Source: Sinomonas humi (GTDB taxonomy: Bacteria; Actinomycetota; Actinomycetes; Actinomycetales; Micrococcaceae). Taken from it: 64,000 nt of DNA. The notes beneath the pieces are model-generated. The model was given only the letters and a program-made list of their open reading frames with translations, was not told where the DNA came from and searched no databases. Positions 44,087-52,697 of this stretch are shown piece by piece. The stretch is taken from positions 62,001 through 126,000 of the forward strand of contig NZ_JTDL01000144.1 in assembly GCF_000802235.1 (NCBI RefSeq), written 5' to 3'. Within the stretch, counting starts at the first letter, position 1, and every line of letters starts with the position of its first letter. The position numbers were made by a program, and so were the translations under genes.

Positions 44087-45853
44087 ATGACCACCTCCCC
44101 CGCACAACTCGAAGAGCTGCGCGCCCGCGCCGAAGCGTGGGCGGCTTCCGACCCTGATCCAGAGACGGCAGCCCAGCTCCGCGCCATCCTCGAGCAGGCC
44201 GCCGAGGGACAGGCCGCCGCGTCCCAAGAACTCGCCGACGCTTTCGGCGGCACCCTCGAGTTCGGCACCGCGGGGCTGCGCGCCGCGATGGGTCCGGGAC
44301 CGAACCGAATGAACCGGGTCGTCGTCCGGCGCGCCGCAGCCGGCTTCGCGCAGTTCCTCCTCGAGCGCGTGAGCGGGGACCCGTCCGGGGACCGGCCACG
44401 CGCCGTCGTCGGCTTCGACGCGCGGAAGAACTCCCACGCCTTCGCCCTCGAGACCGCGGCGATCTTCACCGCCGCCGGGATCCAGACGTTCCTCCTGCCC
44501 GCAGCCCTGCCGACTCCGGTGCTCGCCTATGCCCTTCGGGCTTTGGAATGCGACGGCGGCATCATGGTGACGGCCAGCCACAATCCCGCCCAGGACAACG
44601 GCTACAAGGTGTACCTCGGCGGCCGCGCGGTCGACGACGCCGGGCAGGGCGCGCAGATCGTGGCGCCGCTCGACGCCGAGATCGCCGAGCACATCGACGC
44701 TGTCGGCGCGTTGGAGGACATTGCGCTTGCCGAGTCGGGCTGGACCGTCCTCACCCCCAATATCGCCGCCGAGTACCGCGCGAGCGTCGCCCGGCTCGCC
44801 CGGCCGGATCTCTTCCCCGCGCGCGGGATCAAGATCGTCTTGACGCCGCTTCACGGGGTAGGTGGAACGACTGCCCTCGGACTCCTCCGGGAAGCCGGCT
44901 TCCCGGACGTGACCGTGGTCGAGGAGCAGGCGCTTCCCGACCCGGGCTTCCCCACCGTCGCGTTCCCGAATCCTGAGGAGCCGGGCGCCCTCGACCTCGC
45001 CTTCGAGACGGCGCAGCGGCTGGAAGCGGACATCGTGATCGCGAACGACCCGGATGCGGACCGGTGTGCTGTAGGGGTTCCCGATCCCGTGACACAGGAG
45101 TGGCGCATGCTGCGCGGCGACGAAGTGGGCGCCCTGCTCGGGGCGCACCTCGTGCGCCGCCTCGGCCTCGGGGACGGCGCGCGCCAGCCTGCGGACGACG
45201 CCGAGGCCGCGCGCTATGTCTTCGCCAACTCCATCGTCTCCTCGCGTCTCCTCGGGCGCATCGCTCAGGCAGCCGGGATCGAGCACCGCGAGACTCTCAC
45301 CGGATTCAAGTGGATCTCCCGCGTCCCGGGCCTGACCTACGGCTACGAGGAGGCGCTCGGCTACTGTGTCGCGCCAGAGCTAGTGAAGGACAAGGACGGC
45401 ATCTCGGCAGCCCTGCTCATCGCGGAGGTCGCCGCGGACGCGAAGGCTCACGGGGAGACCCTCTTCGATAGGCTCGCGGCGCTGCAGGTGCTCCACGGGG
45501 TGCACCTGACCGACCAGCTGAGCGTGCGCGTCGCCGATCTGGGGCTGCTGAACGCGATGATGGTCCGGCTCCGCGAGAATCCGCCTGCCGCCTTCGCGGA
45601 TTCCCAGGTCGAGACCACGATCGACCTCTCCGAGGGCTCGGTCGGCCTGCCGCCGGCCGAGGGGCTGATCTGGATGACGCGGGACGAGACGCGCGTGATC
45701 ATACGGCCCAGCGGTACCGAGCCCAAGCTCAAGTGCTACATCGAGGTAATCCGGCCGGTCGAGAGCTCCGCCGAGCTCTCCGAGGCCCAAGCCGCCGCCC
45801 GCCAGGCCATGGACGCGGCGCTCGAGGACGTGCGCGAGGCGCTGGGGCTCTAG
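44087..45853 (+). CDS. Phospho-sugar mutase (phosphomannomutase/phosphopentomutase-like)
   Basis: 588 residues, the long PMM2/PGM2-like type. Alpha-D-phosphohexomutase with the phosphoserine loop VTASHNPAQDNGYKVYLGG, metal loop ANDPDADRCA, sugar loop GYEEALGYCVAPELVKDKDG and phosphate loop RPSGTEPKLKCYIEV. N-terminal FGGTLEFGTAGLRAAMGPGPNRMN is typical of phosphoglucomutase-2 relatives, which act on ribose-1-phosphate; next to purine nucleoside phosphorylase this is the more likely role, but glucose or mannose phosphates are possible. Confidence 0.9.
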   Translation: MTTSPAQLEELRARAEAWAASDPDPETAAQLRAILEQAAEGQAAASQELADAFGGTLEFGTAGLRAAMGPGPNRMNRVVVRRAAAGFAQFLLERVSGDPSGDRPRAVVGFDARKNSHAFALETAAIFTAAGIQTFLLPAALPTPVLAYALRALECDGGIMVTASHNPAQDNGYKVYLGGRAVDDAGQGAQIVAPLDAEIAEHIDAVGALEDIALAESGWTVLTPNIAAEYRASVARLARPDLFPARGIKIVLTPLHGVGGTTALGLLREAGFPDVTVVEEQALPDPGFPTVAFPNPEEPGALDLAFETAQRLEADIVIANDPDADRCAVGVPDPVTQEWRMLRGDEVGALLGAHLVRRLGLGDGARQPADDAEAARYVFANSIVSSRLLGRIAQAAGIEHRETLTGFKWISRVPGLTYGYEEALGYCVAPELVKDKDGISAALLIAEVAADAKAHGETLFDRLAALQVLHGVHLTDQLSVRVADLGLLNAMMVRLRENPPAAFADSQVETTIDLSEGSVGLPPAEGLIWMTRDETRVIIRPSGTEPKLKCYIEVIRPVESSAELSEAQAAARQAMDAALEDVREALGL

Positions 45854-45889
45854 AGCCCTCGGGCTCTAGAGCGGCTCGAATCAGAGCCG
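45845..45889. terminator. Palindromes between convergent mutase and nirD genes
   Basis: GGGCTCTAGAGCCC overlaps the mutase stop, GGGCTCTAGAG repeats at 45861, and CGGCTC-GAATCA-GAGCCG (45872-45889) forms a 6-base stem. It can serve both converging genes. Confidence 0.5.
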
Positions 45890-45893
45890 GGGC

Positions 45894-46289
45894 TCACGCC
45901 GCGATCTGCACTATCCCGTCCACGACGCGTACGGGGAACGCGGCGAGCGGGGTCCCCTCGTCATCGAGCCGCTCACCCGTGCGGAGGTCGTAGACCTGCT
46001 TGTGCAGCGGGGAGGCAATCGTCGGGCGGTCACCCCGGGAACCGACGATGCCGCGGGCCATGACGTGAGCTTCCGTCGCGGGATCCTTCTGATCGACGGC
46101 GTAGACATCGCCCGAGTCGAGGCGGAAGACGGCGACCTGCCGGCCTGCGACAAGCGCTGCCTCGCCCCAGTTGGGCTCGAGGTCATTCAGATTGCACACG
46201 CTGTGCCAGACCGGCAGAACGTATCCGCCGAGCGCTTCGAGGCTGTCTGCTTCGTCCGAGAGGGCCAGTGCGGGAGCTGTGATCGTCAT
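45894..46289 (-). CDS. nirD: Nitrite reductase small subunit NirD
   Basis: 131 residues. Rieske-like small subunit of the cytoplasmic NAD(P)H nitrite reductase: WHSVCNLNDLEPNWGEAALVAGRQVAVFRL, VYAVDQKDP, ARGIVGSRGDRPTIASPLHKQVYDLRTGE. As in other NirD proteins the Rieske Cys/His ligands are not preserved. It is transcribed away from nirB instead of following it. TAGCGT lies 6 bases before ATG 46289, so it is probably leaderless; GlnR-type half-sites lie in the shared 204-base gap. Confidence 0.92.
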   Translation of the reverse strand: MTITAPALALSDEADSLEALGGYVLPVWHSVCNLNDLEPNWGEAALVAGRQVAVFRLDSGDVYAVDQKDPATEAHVMARGIVGSRGDRPTIASPLHKQVYDLRTGERLDDEGTPLAAFPVRVVDGIVQIAA

Positions 46290-46295
46290 GCCTCA

Positions 46296-46301
46296 ACGCT
46301 A
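46296..46301 (-). promoter_or_regulatory. -10 box for leaderless nirD
   Basis: TAGCGT on the minus strand, 6 bases (TGAGGC) before ATG 46289. Confidence 0.5.
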
Positions 46302-46334
46302 GGGAGGCGCGCGTTTCGCTCGGGTTGAACCTGC

Positions 46335-46428
46335 GTCACGCGAAAGTAAAACCGGCCTCACGAATACCGAAACCTGCCCGTGACAGTGAAGTTAATCCGC
46401 CGTTACACGAGGGCAACTGATGCGAAAT
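46335..46428. promoter_or_regulatory. GlnR-type operator array between nirD and nirB
   Basis: Half-sites spaced by exactly 6 bases: GTCAC-n6-GTAAA (46335-46350), then GAAAC (46369), GTGAC (46380), GTTAA (46391), GTTAC (46402), GCAAC (46413), GAAAT (46424). The pair GTTAC-n6-GCAAC matches the streptomycete/mycobacterial GlnR consensus GTnAC-n6-GnAAC. This points to nitrogen control of both divergent genes. Confidence 0.65.
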
Positions 46429-46493
46429 CGCCGCTTCCTACGCTGGAGGAAACCTCGCCGGACTGCCCGGCGCCCTTCAACGGAAGGCACCAC

Positions 46494-49175
46494 ATGAGCA
46501 TGCCCAGGCCCATTGAACCCACCCCCTCGAGCCTTCCGCGGCGAATCGTCGTCGTCGGCGGAGGTCCCGCGGCCCACCGCTTCGTGGACGCCATGGCCGC
46601 CCGCGGCCTCGAGGGATTCGAGGTCACGGTGCTGACCGAGGAAGCCCATCTCCCCTACGACCGCGTGGCCCTGTCAAAGGCGCTCCTCGACGACGTCGAC
46701 CTCACTCTCGGCGAGGCGACGATGTGGGAAACGAGCGGCGTCGTGCTCCGCACCGGGGCGAAGGCGGTCCGCCTCGATACGGAGACCCGCGTCGTCTACA
46801 CGGAGGACGCCGCCGGAAAACTCAGTGAGCACCCCTACCACGAGCTTGTCCTCGCGACTGGTTCCAACGCCGCCCGCCTCCCGATCCCCGGCGCCGAGAA
46901 GAGCTACGTGTACCGCACGCTCGACGACGTGTGGTTCCTGCGGCGAGAGATCGGGCGGCTTGCCGAAGAACTCGGCCGGCGGCCCATCGTCGCAGTCATC
47001 GGCGGCGGCCTCCTCGGGCTCGAGGCAGCGGCGGGCGCCCAGGAGCTGGGCGCCAAGGCCGTCGTCGTCAACGGCGCGCCGTGGCTCATGAACACGCAGC
47101 TCGACGAGGGCGCCGGCCAGGCACTGGGGCGGCTCATCGAGGCGAAGGGCTTCGACGTGCACGGCGGGGTGTTCCCGTCCGAGGTGGTCGTCGCGCGGGC
47201 AGAAGGAGCCGACGACGGCCGGGTCACCGGGGTACTCATGGCGGACGGCCGCGTCATCGACGCGGACCTCGTCATCGTTGCCATCGGAGTCCGGCCGCGC
47301 GACGAGCTGGTCCGGGCCTCCGTGGAAGAGGCGGGTGCGGCCGGAAAGACGACGTTCGTGATCGGCCCACGCGGCGGCGTCGTGATCGACGAGGCGTGCG
47401 CAACCGGAGTCGACGGCGTGTGGGCGATCGGAGAGGTCGCGTCCTTCGGCGGGATGTGCCTCGGGCTCGTCGCGCCGGCCAACACCATGGCAGAGATCGT
47501 GGCCGACCGCCTCCACGACGGGGACGCCACATTCCCGGGCTTCGACACTGCCACAAAGCTCAAGCTCTCCGGGGTGGACGTCGCGAGCTTCGGCGACGCG
47601 TTCGCGAAGGAGCCGGGCGCACTCGAGATCGTCTACGCCGACCCGGCCCGGGGCGTCTACCAGAAGGTCGTGACGACCGACGACGCGAGGACCCTTCTCG
47701 GGGGCATCTTCGTCGGCGATGCGACGCCCTACCAGAGCCTGCGGCCGCTCCTCGGCCGTGAACTCCCCGCCGAGCCGGGGGCGTTCCTCACTGCCGCCGG
47801 AGGGGGCGAAGTCCCAGAGACCGAGCTCCCCGACGAGGCCATCCTGTGCTCGTGCAACAACGTCGCTGCAGGGGCACTTCGCGACGCCGTGAACGGGTGC
47901 GGAACGTGCGAAGGCAGAGAGCCCGTCCGCGACGTCGCCGGGCTCAAGTCCTGCACGCGAGCGGGAACGCAGTGCGGCTCATGCGTGCCGATGATCAAGA
48001 AGCTCCTCGAGAAGGAGCTGCAGAAGTCGGGTGTCACCGTCTCGAAGGCGCTCTGCGAGCACTTCGAGCTCTCCCGGCAGGAGCTCTTCGACGCGATCCG
48101 CGTCCTCCAGCTCACCTCGTTCGAGGACATCCTCGCCCGCTACGGAAAGGGTGCGGGCTGCGACATCTGCAAGCCGACCATCGCCTCGATCCTGGCTTCC
48201 CAGCATTCGGCCTACGTGCTCGACGAGGGCCGCGGCGCCCTCCAGGACACCAACGACCGGGCCCTCGCGAACATGCAGAAGGACGGCACATACTCGGTCG
48301 TTCCCCGCGTTCCGGGCGGCGAGATCACGCCCGAGAAGCTCGCCGTGATTGCCGCCGTCGCCCAGAAGTACGGCCTCTACACGAAGATCACGGGCGGCCA
48401 GCGCATCGACCTGTTCGGTGCCCGGCTCGAGCAGCTCCCCGAGATCTGGGAGGAACTCATCGAGGCGGGCATGGAGTCCGGCCAGGCGTACGGCAAGAGC
48501 CTCCGGACGGTGAAGAGCTGCGTCGGGTCGACGTGGTGCCGGTACGGCCAGCAGGACTCTGTGGGGATGGCGATCCAGCTCGAGCTGCGGTACCGCGGAC
48601 TGCGGAGCCCCCACAAGCTCAAGCTCGGCGTCTCCGGCTGTGCGCGGGAGTGCGCTGAGGCGCGGGGCAAGGACGTCGGGGTCATCGCGACGGCAGACGG
48701 CTGGAACCTCTACGTGGGCGGCAACGGCGGCGCGACGCCAGCGCACGCGCAGCTCCTGGCCAAGGACCTCGACGACGAAACGCTCATCAGGTACATCGAC
48801 CGCTACTTCATGTACTACATCCGCACCGCGGACCGCCTCCAGCGCACCGCCCGCTGGCAGGAGGAGCTCGACGGAGGCCTCGAGCACGTCCGCCAGGTGG
48901 TGGTCGAGGACTCGCTCGGCATCGCCGCGGACCTTGAGGAGGCCATGGCCAAGCACGTCGAGTCCTACGAGGACGAGTGGGCCGCGACACTCAAGGATCC
49001 CGACCGGCTGCGGCGCTTCCGCTCGTTCGTGAACGCGCCCGACGCGGTCGACGGGTCGATCGTCCACGTCCCCGAGCGCGAGCAGATCCGGCCCGCCACC
49101 CCTGCCGAGCGGGTCGCCCTCGGAGCGACGATTCCTGTCCGCACCGTCTCCTCCACGCAGTCTGAGGACGTCTAG
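46494..49175 (+). CDS. nirB: Nitrite reductase large subunit NirB
   Basis: 893 residues. Reduces nitrite to ammonium with NAD(P)H. Domain order: FAD domain (RRIVVVGGGPAAHRFVDAM), NAD(P)H domain (VAVIGGGLLGLEAAAGA), BFD-type [2Fe-2S] region (CSCNN ... GTQCGSC), then the siroheme/4Fe-4S half with C676, C682 (CVGSTWC), C716 and C720 (CARECAEA). ATG 46494 with GGAAGG upstream is chosen; an in-frame GTG at 46380 would place coding sequence over the GlnR-type operator. Separated from nirD by orientation; followed one base later by cobA, whose product starts siroheme synthesis. Confidence 0.95.
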   Translation: MSMPRPIEPTPSSLPRRIVVVGGGPAAHRFVDAMAARGLEGFEVTVLTEEAHLPYDRVALSKALLDDVDLTLGEATMWETSGVVLRTGAKAVRLDTETRVVYTEDAAGKLSEHPYHELVLATGSNAARLPIPGAEKSYVYRTLDDVWFLRREIGRLAEELGRRPIVAVIGGGLLGLEAAAGAQELGAKAVVVNGAPWLMNTQLDEGAGQALGRLIEAKGFDVHGGVFPSEVVVARAEGADDGRVTGVLMADGRVIDADLVIVAIGVRPRDELVRASVEEAGAAGKTTFVIGPRGGVVIDEACATGVDGVWAIGEVASFGGMCLGLVAPANTMAEIVADRLHDGDATFPGFDTATKLKLSGVDVASFGDAFAKEPGALEIVYADPARGVYQKVVTTDDARTLLGGIFVGDATPYQSLRPLLGRELPAEPGAFLTAAGGGEVPETELPDEAILCSCNNVAAGALRDAVNGCGTCEGREPVRDVAGLKSCTRAGTQCGSCVPMIKKLLEKELQKSGVTVSKALCEHFELSRQELFDAIRVLQLTSFEDILARYGKGAGCDICKPTIASILASQHSAYVLDEGRGALQDTNDRALANMQKDGTYSVVPRVPGGEITPEKLAVIAAVAQKYGLYTKITGGQRIDLFGARLEQLPEIWEELIEAGMESGQAYGKSLRTVKSCVGSTWCRYGQQDSVGMAIQLELRYRGLRSPHKLKLGVSGCARECAEARGKDVGVIATADGWNLYVGGNGGATPAHAQLLAKDLDDETLIRYIDRYFMYYIRTADRLQRTARWQEELDGGLEHVRQVVVEDSLGIAADLEEAMAKHVESYEDEWAATLKDPDRLRRFRSFVNAPDAVDGSIVHVPEREQIRPATPAERVALGATIPVRTVSSTQSEDV

Positions 49176-49176
49176 C

Positions 49177-50244
49177 ATGCAACTCGAAATCGCCCTCGAT
49201 GGGACCGCCGTCGTCCTCCTCGGCGGCCGCGACACGGCCCGCCAAGCCGTCCTGCGCTACCGTCGGGCCGGCGCGGACCTTGCTCACTTCGAATCGCCTG
49301 CCGCATTCCGCGCCGCAGGTGAGCTGCCCGCGCGTCCGGGGCTCATCGCCGTCGTGCGCTCTTCTGAGGCGGAGAACGACGGCGAATGGGCACCCGTGCT
49401 CGAGCACTACCGGAGTGCGCGCGTGCCGATCGTGCAGGAGCCTCCCGCTGGGCGACGCGGGCACGTCACGCTCGTGGGCGGCGGACCCGGCTCCCGGGGC
49501 CTCCTCACCGTTGACGCCGTCGAATCGCTGCGGGACGCCGACGTCGTCCTGTTCGACCGGCTCGCGCCGTGGCGCGAGCTTGAGCGACTCACGACGGCGG
49601 AGCTCGTCGACGTGGGAAAGCTCCCGGGGCACCACAAGGTGCCGCAGGAGGAGATCAACCGCCTCCTGGTTGACTACGCTCAGACCGGCGGAGGTGGGCG
49701 CGGCCTCAACGTCGTCCGGCTCAAGGGCGGCGACCCCTTCGTGTTCGGCCGTGGCGCCGAGGAGATGGCAGCATGCGCGTCGGCGGGAGTGCCCGTGCGC
49801 ATGATCTCAGGCATCTCAAGCTCGATCGCGGTTCCCGCCGCGGCGGGCATCCCAGTGACGCACCGGGACAAGAGCCACTGCTTCACAGTTGTCTCCGGCC
49901 ACGCGCCGCTCAGTTCTCAGGAACACGACCACCTCGCGGGCCTCGGCGCCGCCGGCGGCACCCTCGTGGTCCTCATGGGCATCGCCAACCTCCCACACCT
50001 CGCCGCTGGCCTCCGCCGGGCCGGCCTCCCCCTCTCGACCCCGCTCGCCGTCGTCGAACGCGGGCACCAACCCGGGCAGCGGACTACTGTGACGAGCCTC
50101 GCCCGTGCCGAGGCCGATACCTCCGGCTGCGGCAATCCGGCGGTGATCGTGATCGGCGACGTCGTCCGCCTAGCGAGCGCACTCGGAGAGGACGTCGGTG
50201 GCCGGGGCCTGCGGGAACTCGCTGACGCGCTCGCAGATGGGTGA
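49177..50244 (+). CDS. cobA: Uroporphyrinogen-III C-methyltransferase with atypical N-terminus
   Basis: 355 residues. C-terminal 250 residues are a SUMT: VTLVGGGPGSRGLLTVDAVESLRDADVVLFDRLA, VGKLPGHHKVPQEEIN, VVRLKGGDPFVFGRGAEE and the THRD segment; it makes precorrin-2 for siroheme. The first about 95 residues (VVLLGGRDTARQAVLRYRRAGADL) resemble a degenerate precorrin-2 dehydrogenase Rossmann domain as in CysG, but with the GxGxxA loop changed to GGRDTA, so NAD binding is doubtful. ATG 49177 is one base after the nirB stop. Confidence 0.9.
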   Translation: MQLEIALDGTAVVLLGGRDTARQAVLRYRRAGADLAHFESPAAFRAAGELPARPGLIAVVRSSEAENDGEWAPVLEHYRSARVPIVQEPPAGRRGHVTLVGGGPGSRGLLTVDAVESLRDADVVLFDRLAPWRELERLTTAELVDVGKLPGHHKVPQEEINRLLVDYAQTGGGGRGLNVVRLKGGDPFVFGRGAEEMAACASAGVPVRMISGISSSIAVPAAAGIPVTHRDKSHCFTVVSGHAPLSSQEHDHLAGLGAAGGTLVVLMGIANLPHLAAGLRRAGLPLSTPLAVVERGHQPGQRTTVTSLARAEADTSGCGNPAVIVIGDVVRLASALGEDVGGRGLRELADALADG

Positions 50245-50329
50245 TGGGGCTGGGAGCATGGGAGGGGACAGCGAACTGCCGATGAAGGGAGCAGCACGGG
50301 CGATGCACGCCGCAGCGGGGGATGAGAGC

Positions 50330-51460
50330 ATGACACGCGAAGCCGAGCTCGAGACCCTGCTCAAGGGCTTCCGAGTCGGGGTCACGGCCCACCGGCGCGC
50401 GGAAGACCTCATCGAGGCGCTCGAGCGCCGGGGCGCCGAAGTGCTGCACGCGCCGGTCCTCACGATCGCGCCCGTGGACCAGGACCTCGGCGTCATCGAG
50501 GATACGAGGCGCACCATCGCCGTTCGCCCTGACATCTGCATCGTCACCACGGCTTACGGCATGCGGCGGTGGCTGGACGTCGCCGACGCTGCGGGGCTCG
50601 GCGACGACCTCCAGAAGACCCTCAGCGCGGCCTCGCTCTACGTCCGGGGGCCCAAGGCGCGCGGCGCGGTCCGCGCAGCGGGACTCGCCGACGTCGGCAT
50701 CTCGCACGATGAGACGACTGCCACGCTCGTCGATCTCGTCCTTCGCGACGGGGGCGGCCGGCTCGACGGCAAGCGGGCCGTGATCCAGCTCCACGGCTAC
50801 ACCGACGGAGCTCAGCTCGAGCGCCTCCGGGGAGCTGGGGCCGAACTCATCACCGTCACCCCGTATCGGTGGGTGCGGCCCGAGGGCGAGGACCGGCTCG
50901 AGAGGCTCATCGAAGCGGTCTGCGCGGGCGAACTCGACGTCGTGACGTTCACGAGCGCACCGGCCGTCGACGCACTGTTCAGCACTGCGCACGAGCTCGG
51001 ACTCCACGCCCAGCTCCTCGCGTCGTTCCGCCAGCGCGTGGCGACCGCCGCCGTCGGCCCCGTCACAGCCGCCCCCCTCGAAGCCGCCGGGCTTCGGCCC
51101 TGGGTGCCGGACCGCTTCCGCATGGGCGCGCTCATCAAGCTGGTGACTGACAACCTCGCGCGCCGCCAGGTCCGGCGACTCGAGACACCTTCGGGGCCCA
51201 TTGAACTCCGCGGACGCACACTCACGTTCTCCGGAGACGAGCTGTGCCTCCCCCCTGCGGCGATGCTGCTGTTCCGCGCACTCTTCGACGCTGGCGGCGC
51301 CGTCGTGTCCCGCGACGCGCTCGCCCGACTCCTTTCGCAGAGCGGCTCGAGCCACGCCCTCGACATGGCGGTCAACCGGCTCCGCAACGCCCTCCCCTCG
51401 GCGGACCTCGTCCAGACGGTCGTCAAGCGTGGGTATCGGCTGCGGGTCGAGCGGCAGTAG
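50330..51460 (+). CDS. hemD: Uroporphyrinogen-III synthase fused to OmpR-type DNA-binding domain
   Basis: 376 residues. The N-terminal 255 residues are HemD-like (RVGVTAHRRAEDLIEALERRGAEVLHAPVLTI, ... VTFTSAPAVDALF ... VAAVGPVTAAPLEAAGLRP), the enzyme that closes and inverts ring D. The last about 95 residues form a winged helix of the PhoB/OmpR class: LCLPPAAMLLFRALFDAGGAVVSRDALARLL and AVNRLRNALPSADLVQTVVKRGYRL. No receiver domain. Similar fusions exist in mycobacteria (Rv0260c type). Start ATG 50330 with GGGGG upstream fits the HemD alignment; longer starts to 50198 overlap cobA. Probably regulates nitrate or siroheme genes, or couples tetrapyrrole status to them; inferred. Confidence 0.88.
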   Translation: MTREAELETLLKGFRVGVTAHRRAEDLIEALERRGAEVLHAPVLTIAPVDQDLGVIEDTRRTIAVRPDICIVTTAYGMRRWLDVADAAGLGDDLQKTLSAASLYVRGPKARGAVRAAGLADVGISHDETTATLVDLVLRDGGGRLDGKRAVIQLHGYTDGAQLERLRGAGAELITVTPYRWVRPEGEDRLERLIEAVCAGELDVVTFTSAPAVDALFSTAHELGLHAQLLASFRQRVATAAVGPVTAAPLEAAGLRPWVPDRFRMGALIKLVTDNLARRQVRRLETPSGPIELRGRTLTFSGDELCLPPAAMLLFRALFDAGGAVVSRDALARLLSQSGSSHALDMAVNRLRNALPSADLVQTVVKRGYRLRVERQ

Positions 51461-51530
51461 GTGGGGCGCCGGTAGGTGGGTGCTAGCGCCGGTAGGTGGG
51501 TGTTAGTAGGTGGGGTCTCAGTAGGTGGGG
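51457..51530 (+). repeat. Repeat family E: GTAGGTGGG units
   Basis: GTAGGTGGG(G/T) occurs at about 51457, 51471, 51491, 51506 and 51521, the first overlapping the hemD stop codon. Gene-sense orientation after hemD, before deoC. Confidence 0.7.
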
Positions 51531-51592
51531 TCTCGCGTCCGGGCCCGTGCCTTGTGCAAGTATGGGATGACCCGATTCGAAAGGACGCCGCT

Positions 51593-52381
51593 GTGTCTTC
51601 CGAGCCCGTGTCTTCCGGAACTGCGTCTTCTGGGCCCGCGTCTTCTGGGCCCGCGTCGTCTGGGCCCGCGTCTTCTGGGCCCGCGTTTTCCGGGCTTGAC
51701 GCCCTGAGCCCCGCCGACGTCGCGGGATTCATCGACCACACCCTGCTCAAGCCGACGGCAAGCGAAGCGGACATCCTGCGGCTTTGCAGCGAAGCGGTGG
51801 AGTACGGCTTCAAGTCCGTGTGCGTGAATCCCATTTGGGTCAAGACGGCCACGAAGGCACTCCGGGGCAGCCGCGTGCTCACGTGCTCGGTAGCGGCGTT
51901 CCCGTTCGGCGCAACCCCCACCGACGTCAAGGTCTACGAAGCGCGGGGCGCGACGCTCGACGGCGCGGACGAAGTGGACGTCGTCGTCGACCTCGCCGCG
52001 GCCCAAGCCGGCGACCGCGGCGCACTCATTGATGATCTGCGTGCCGTCGCCGAGGCCGTCCACGGCAGCTCTGCGATCCTCAAGGTGATCATCGAGACCG
52101 CGCTGCTGTCCGACGAGCAGAAGGTGCTCGCGTGCGAAGCCGCAGTCGAGGCGGGGGCGGACTTCGTCAAGACCTCGACCGGCTTCAACGGCGGCGGGGC
52201 GACGATCGAGGATGTCGCCCTCATGCGGCGTACGGTAGGGCCGCACATCGGCGTCAAGGCGTCGGGTGGCGTGCGGACCCTCGAGGATGCCCGGGCTATG
52301 ATTGCAGCGGGTGCCAACCGGATCGGCGCGAGCTCCGGTGTGGCCATTGTGACCGGCAGCGCAGGCGCCGGATCATACTGA
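51593..52381 (+). CDS. deoC: Deoxyribose-phosphate aldolase
   Basis: 262 residues. Cleaves 2-deoxyribose-5-phosphate to glyceraldehyde-3-phosphate and acetaldehyde. TIM barrel from about residue 38: FIDHTLLKPTASEADI, VEVN-like VCVNPIWV, IIETALL, Schiff-base Lys in DFVKTSTGF and catalytic Lys in GVKASGGVRT. GTG 51593 has AAAGGA 8 bases upstream. The N-terminal 35 residues are an S/G/A/P repeat (ASSGP four times) encoded by a 15-base tandem repeat and not part of the barrel. Confidence 0.93.
   Translation: MSSEPVSSGTASSGPASSGPASSGPASSGPAFSGLDALSPADVAGFIDHTLLKPTASEADILRLCSEAVEYGFKSVCVNPIWVKTATKALRGSRVLTCSVAAFPFGATPTDVKVYEARGATLDGADEVDVVVDLAAAQAGDRGALIDDLRAVAEAVHGSSAILKVIIETALLSDEQKVLACEAAVEAGADFVKTSTGFNGGGATIEDVALMRRTVGPHIGVKASGGVRTLEDARAMIAAGANRIGASSGVAIVTGSAGAGSY
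51623..51697 (+). repeat. 15-base tandem repeat inside deoC
   Basis: GCGTCTTCTGGGCCC in five units (51623, 51638, 51653, 51668, 51683); three identical, one with one change, the last degenerate. Encodes ASSGP. In-frame, so copy-number change would not break the gene. Confidence 0.85.
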
Positions 52382-52414
52382 GCGCCGGACCGTACTAGGA
52401 GTTGAGGAGAGAGC

Positions 52415-52648
52415 ATGGCTGAGAACGCCAAGAACCGGCCGATCGAGAACGAGAACCCGCTCATCGGCAACATCATCATCTTCGTCGTGATGGCCGCGAT
52501 CTTCGTAGCTGGCATTGTGGCCGTTTCGTGGCTGGACTTCACGAACGTGTGGCCGATGGCGGCCCTCATCCTCTGCTTCGTGGGCGCGTTCTTCATCCCG
52601 ATGACGTTCCTCGGCCGCTCGGACTCGGGCAGCGAGCACCGCAAGTAA
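52415..52648 (+). CDS. Small two-segment membrane protein
   Basis: 77 residues with two hydrophobic helices (about 18-41 and 46-66) and a charged tail (RSDSGSEHRK). GAGGAGAG lies upstream of ATG 52415, 33 bases after deoC, so it is probably co-transcribed. Family not recognised; small proteins like this are common next to housekeeping genes in Micrococcaceae. Confidence 0.7.
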   Translation: MAENAKNRPIENENPLIGNIIIFVVMAAIFVAGIVAVSWLDFTNVWPMAALILCFVGAFFIPMTFLGRSDSGSEHRK

Positions 52649-52697
52649 CGCTCCCCCACCCCCCACCCACCCACCCCATCCCACCCCTTCCTTTCCG

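Noticed and set aside
46380-46493. Extended N-terminus of NirB from GTG 46380
   Set aside because: The extension overlies the GlnR-type half-sites, has no ribosome binding site, and the FAD loop begins soon after ATG 46494, which has GGAAGG.
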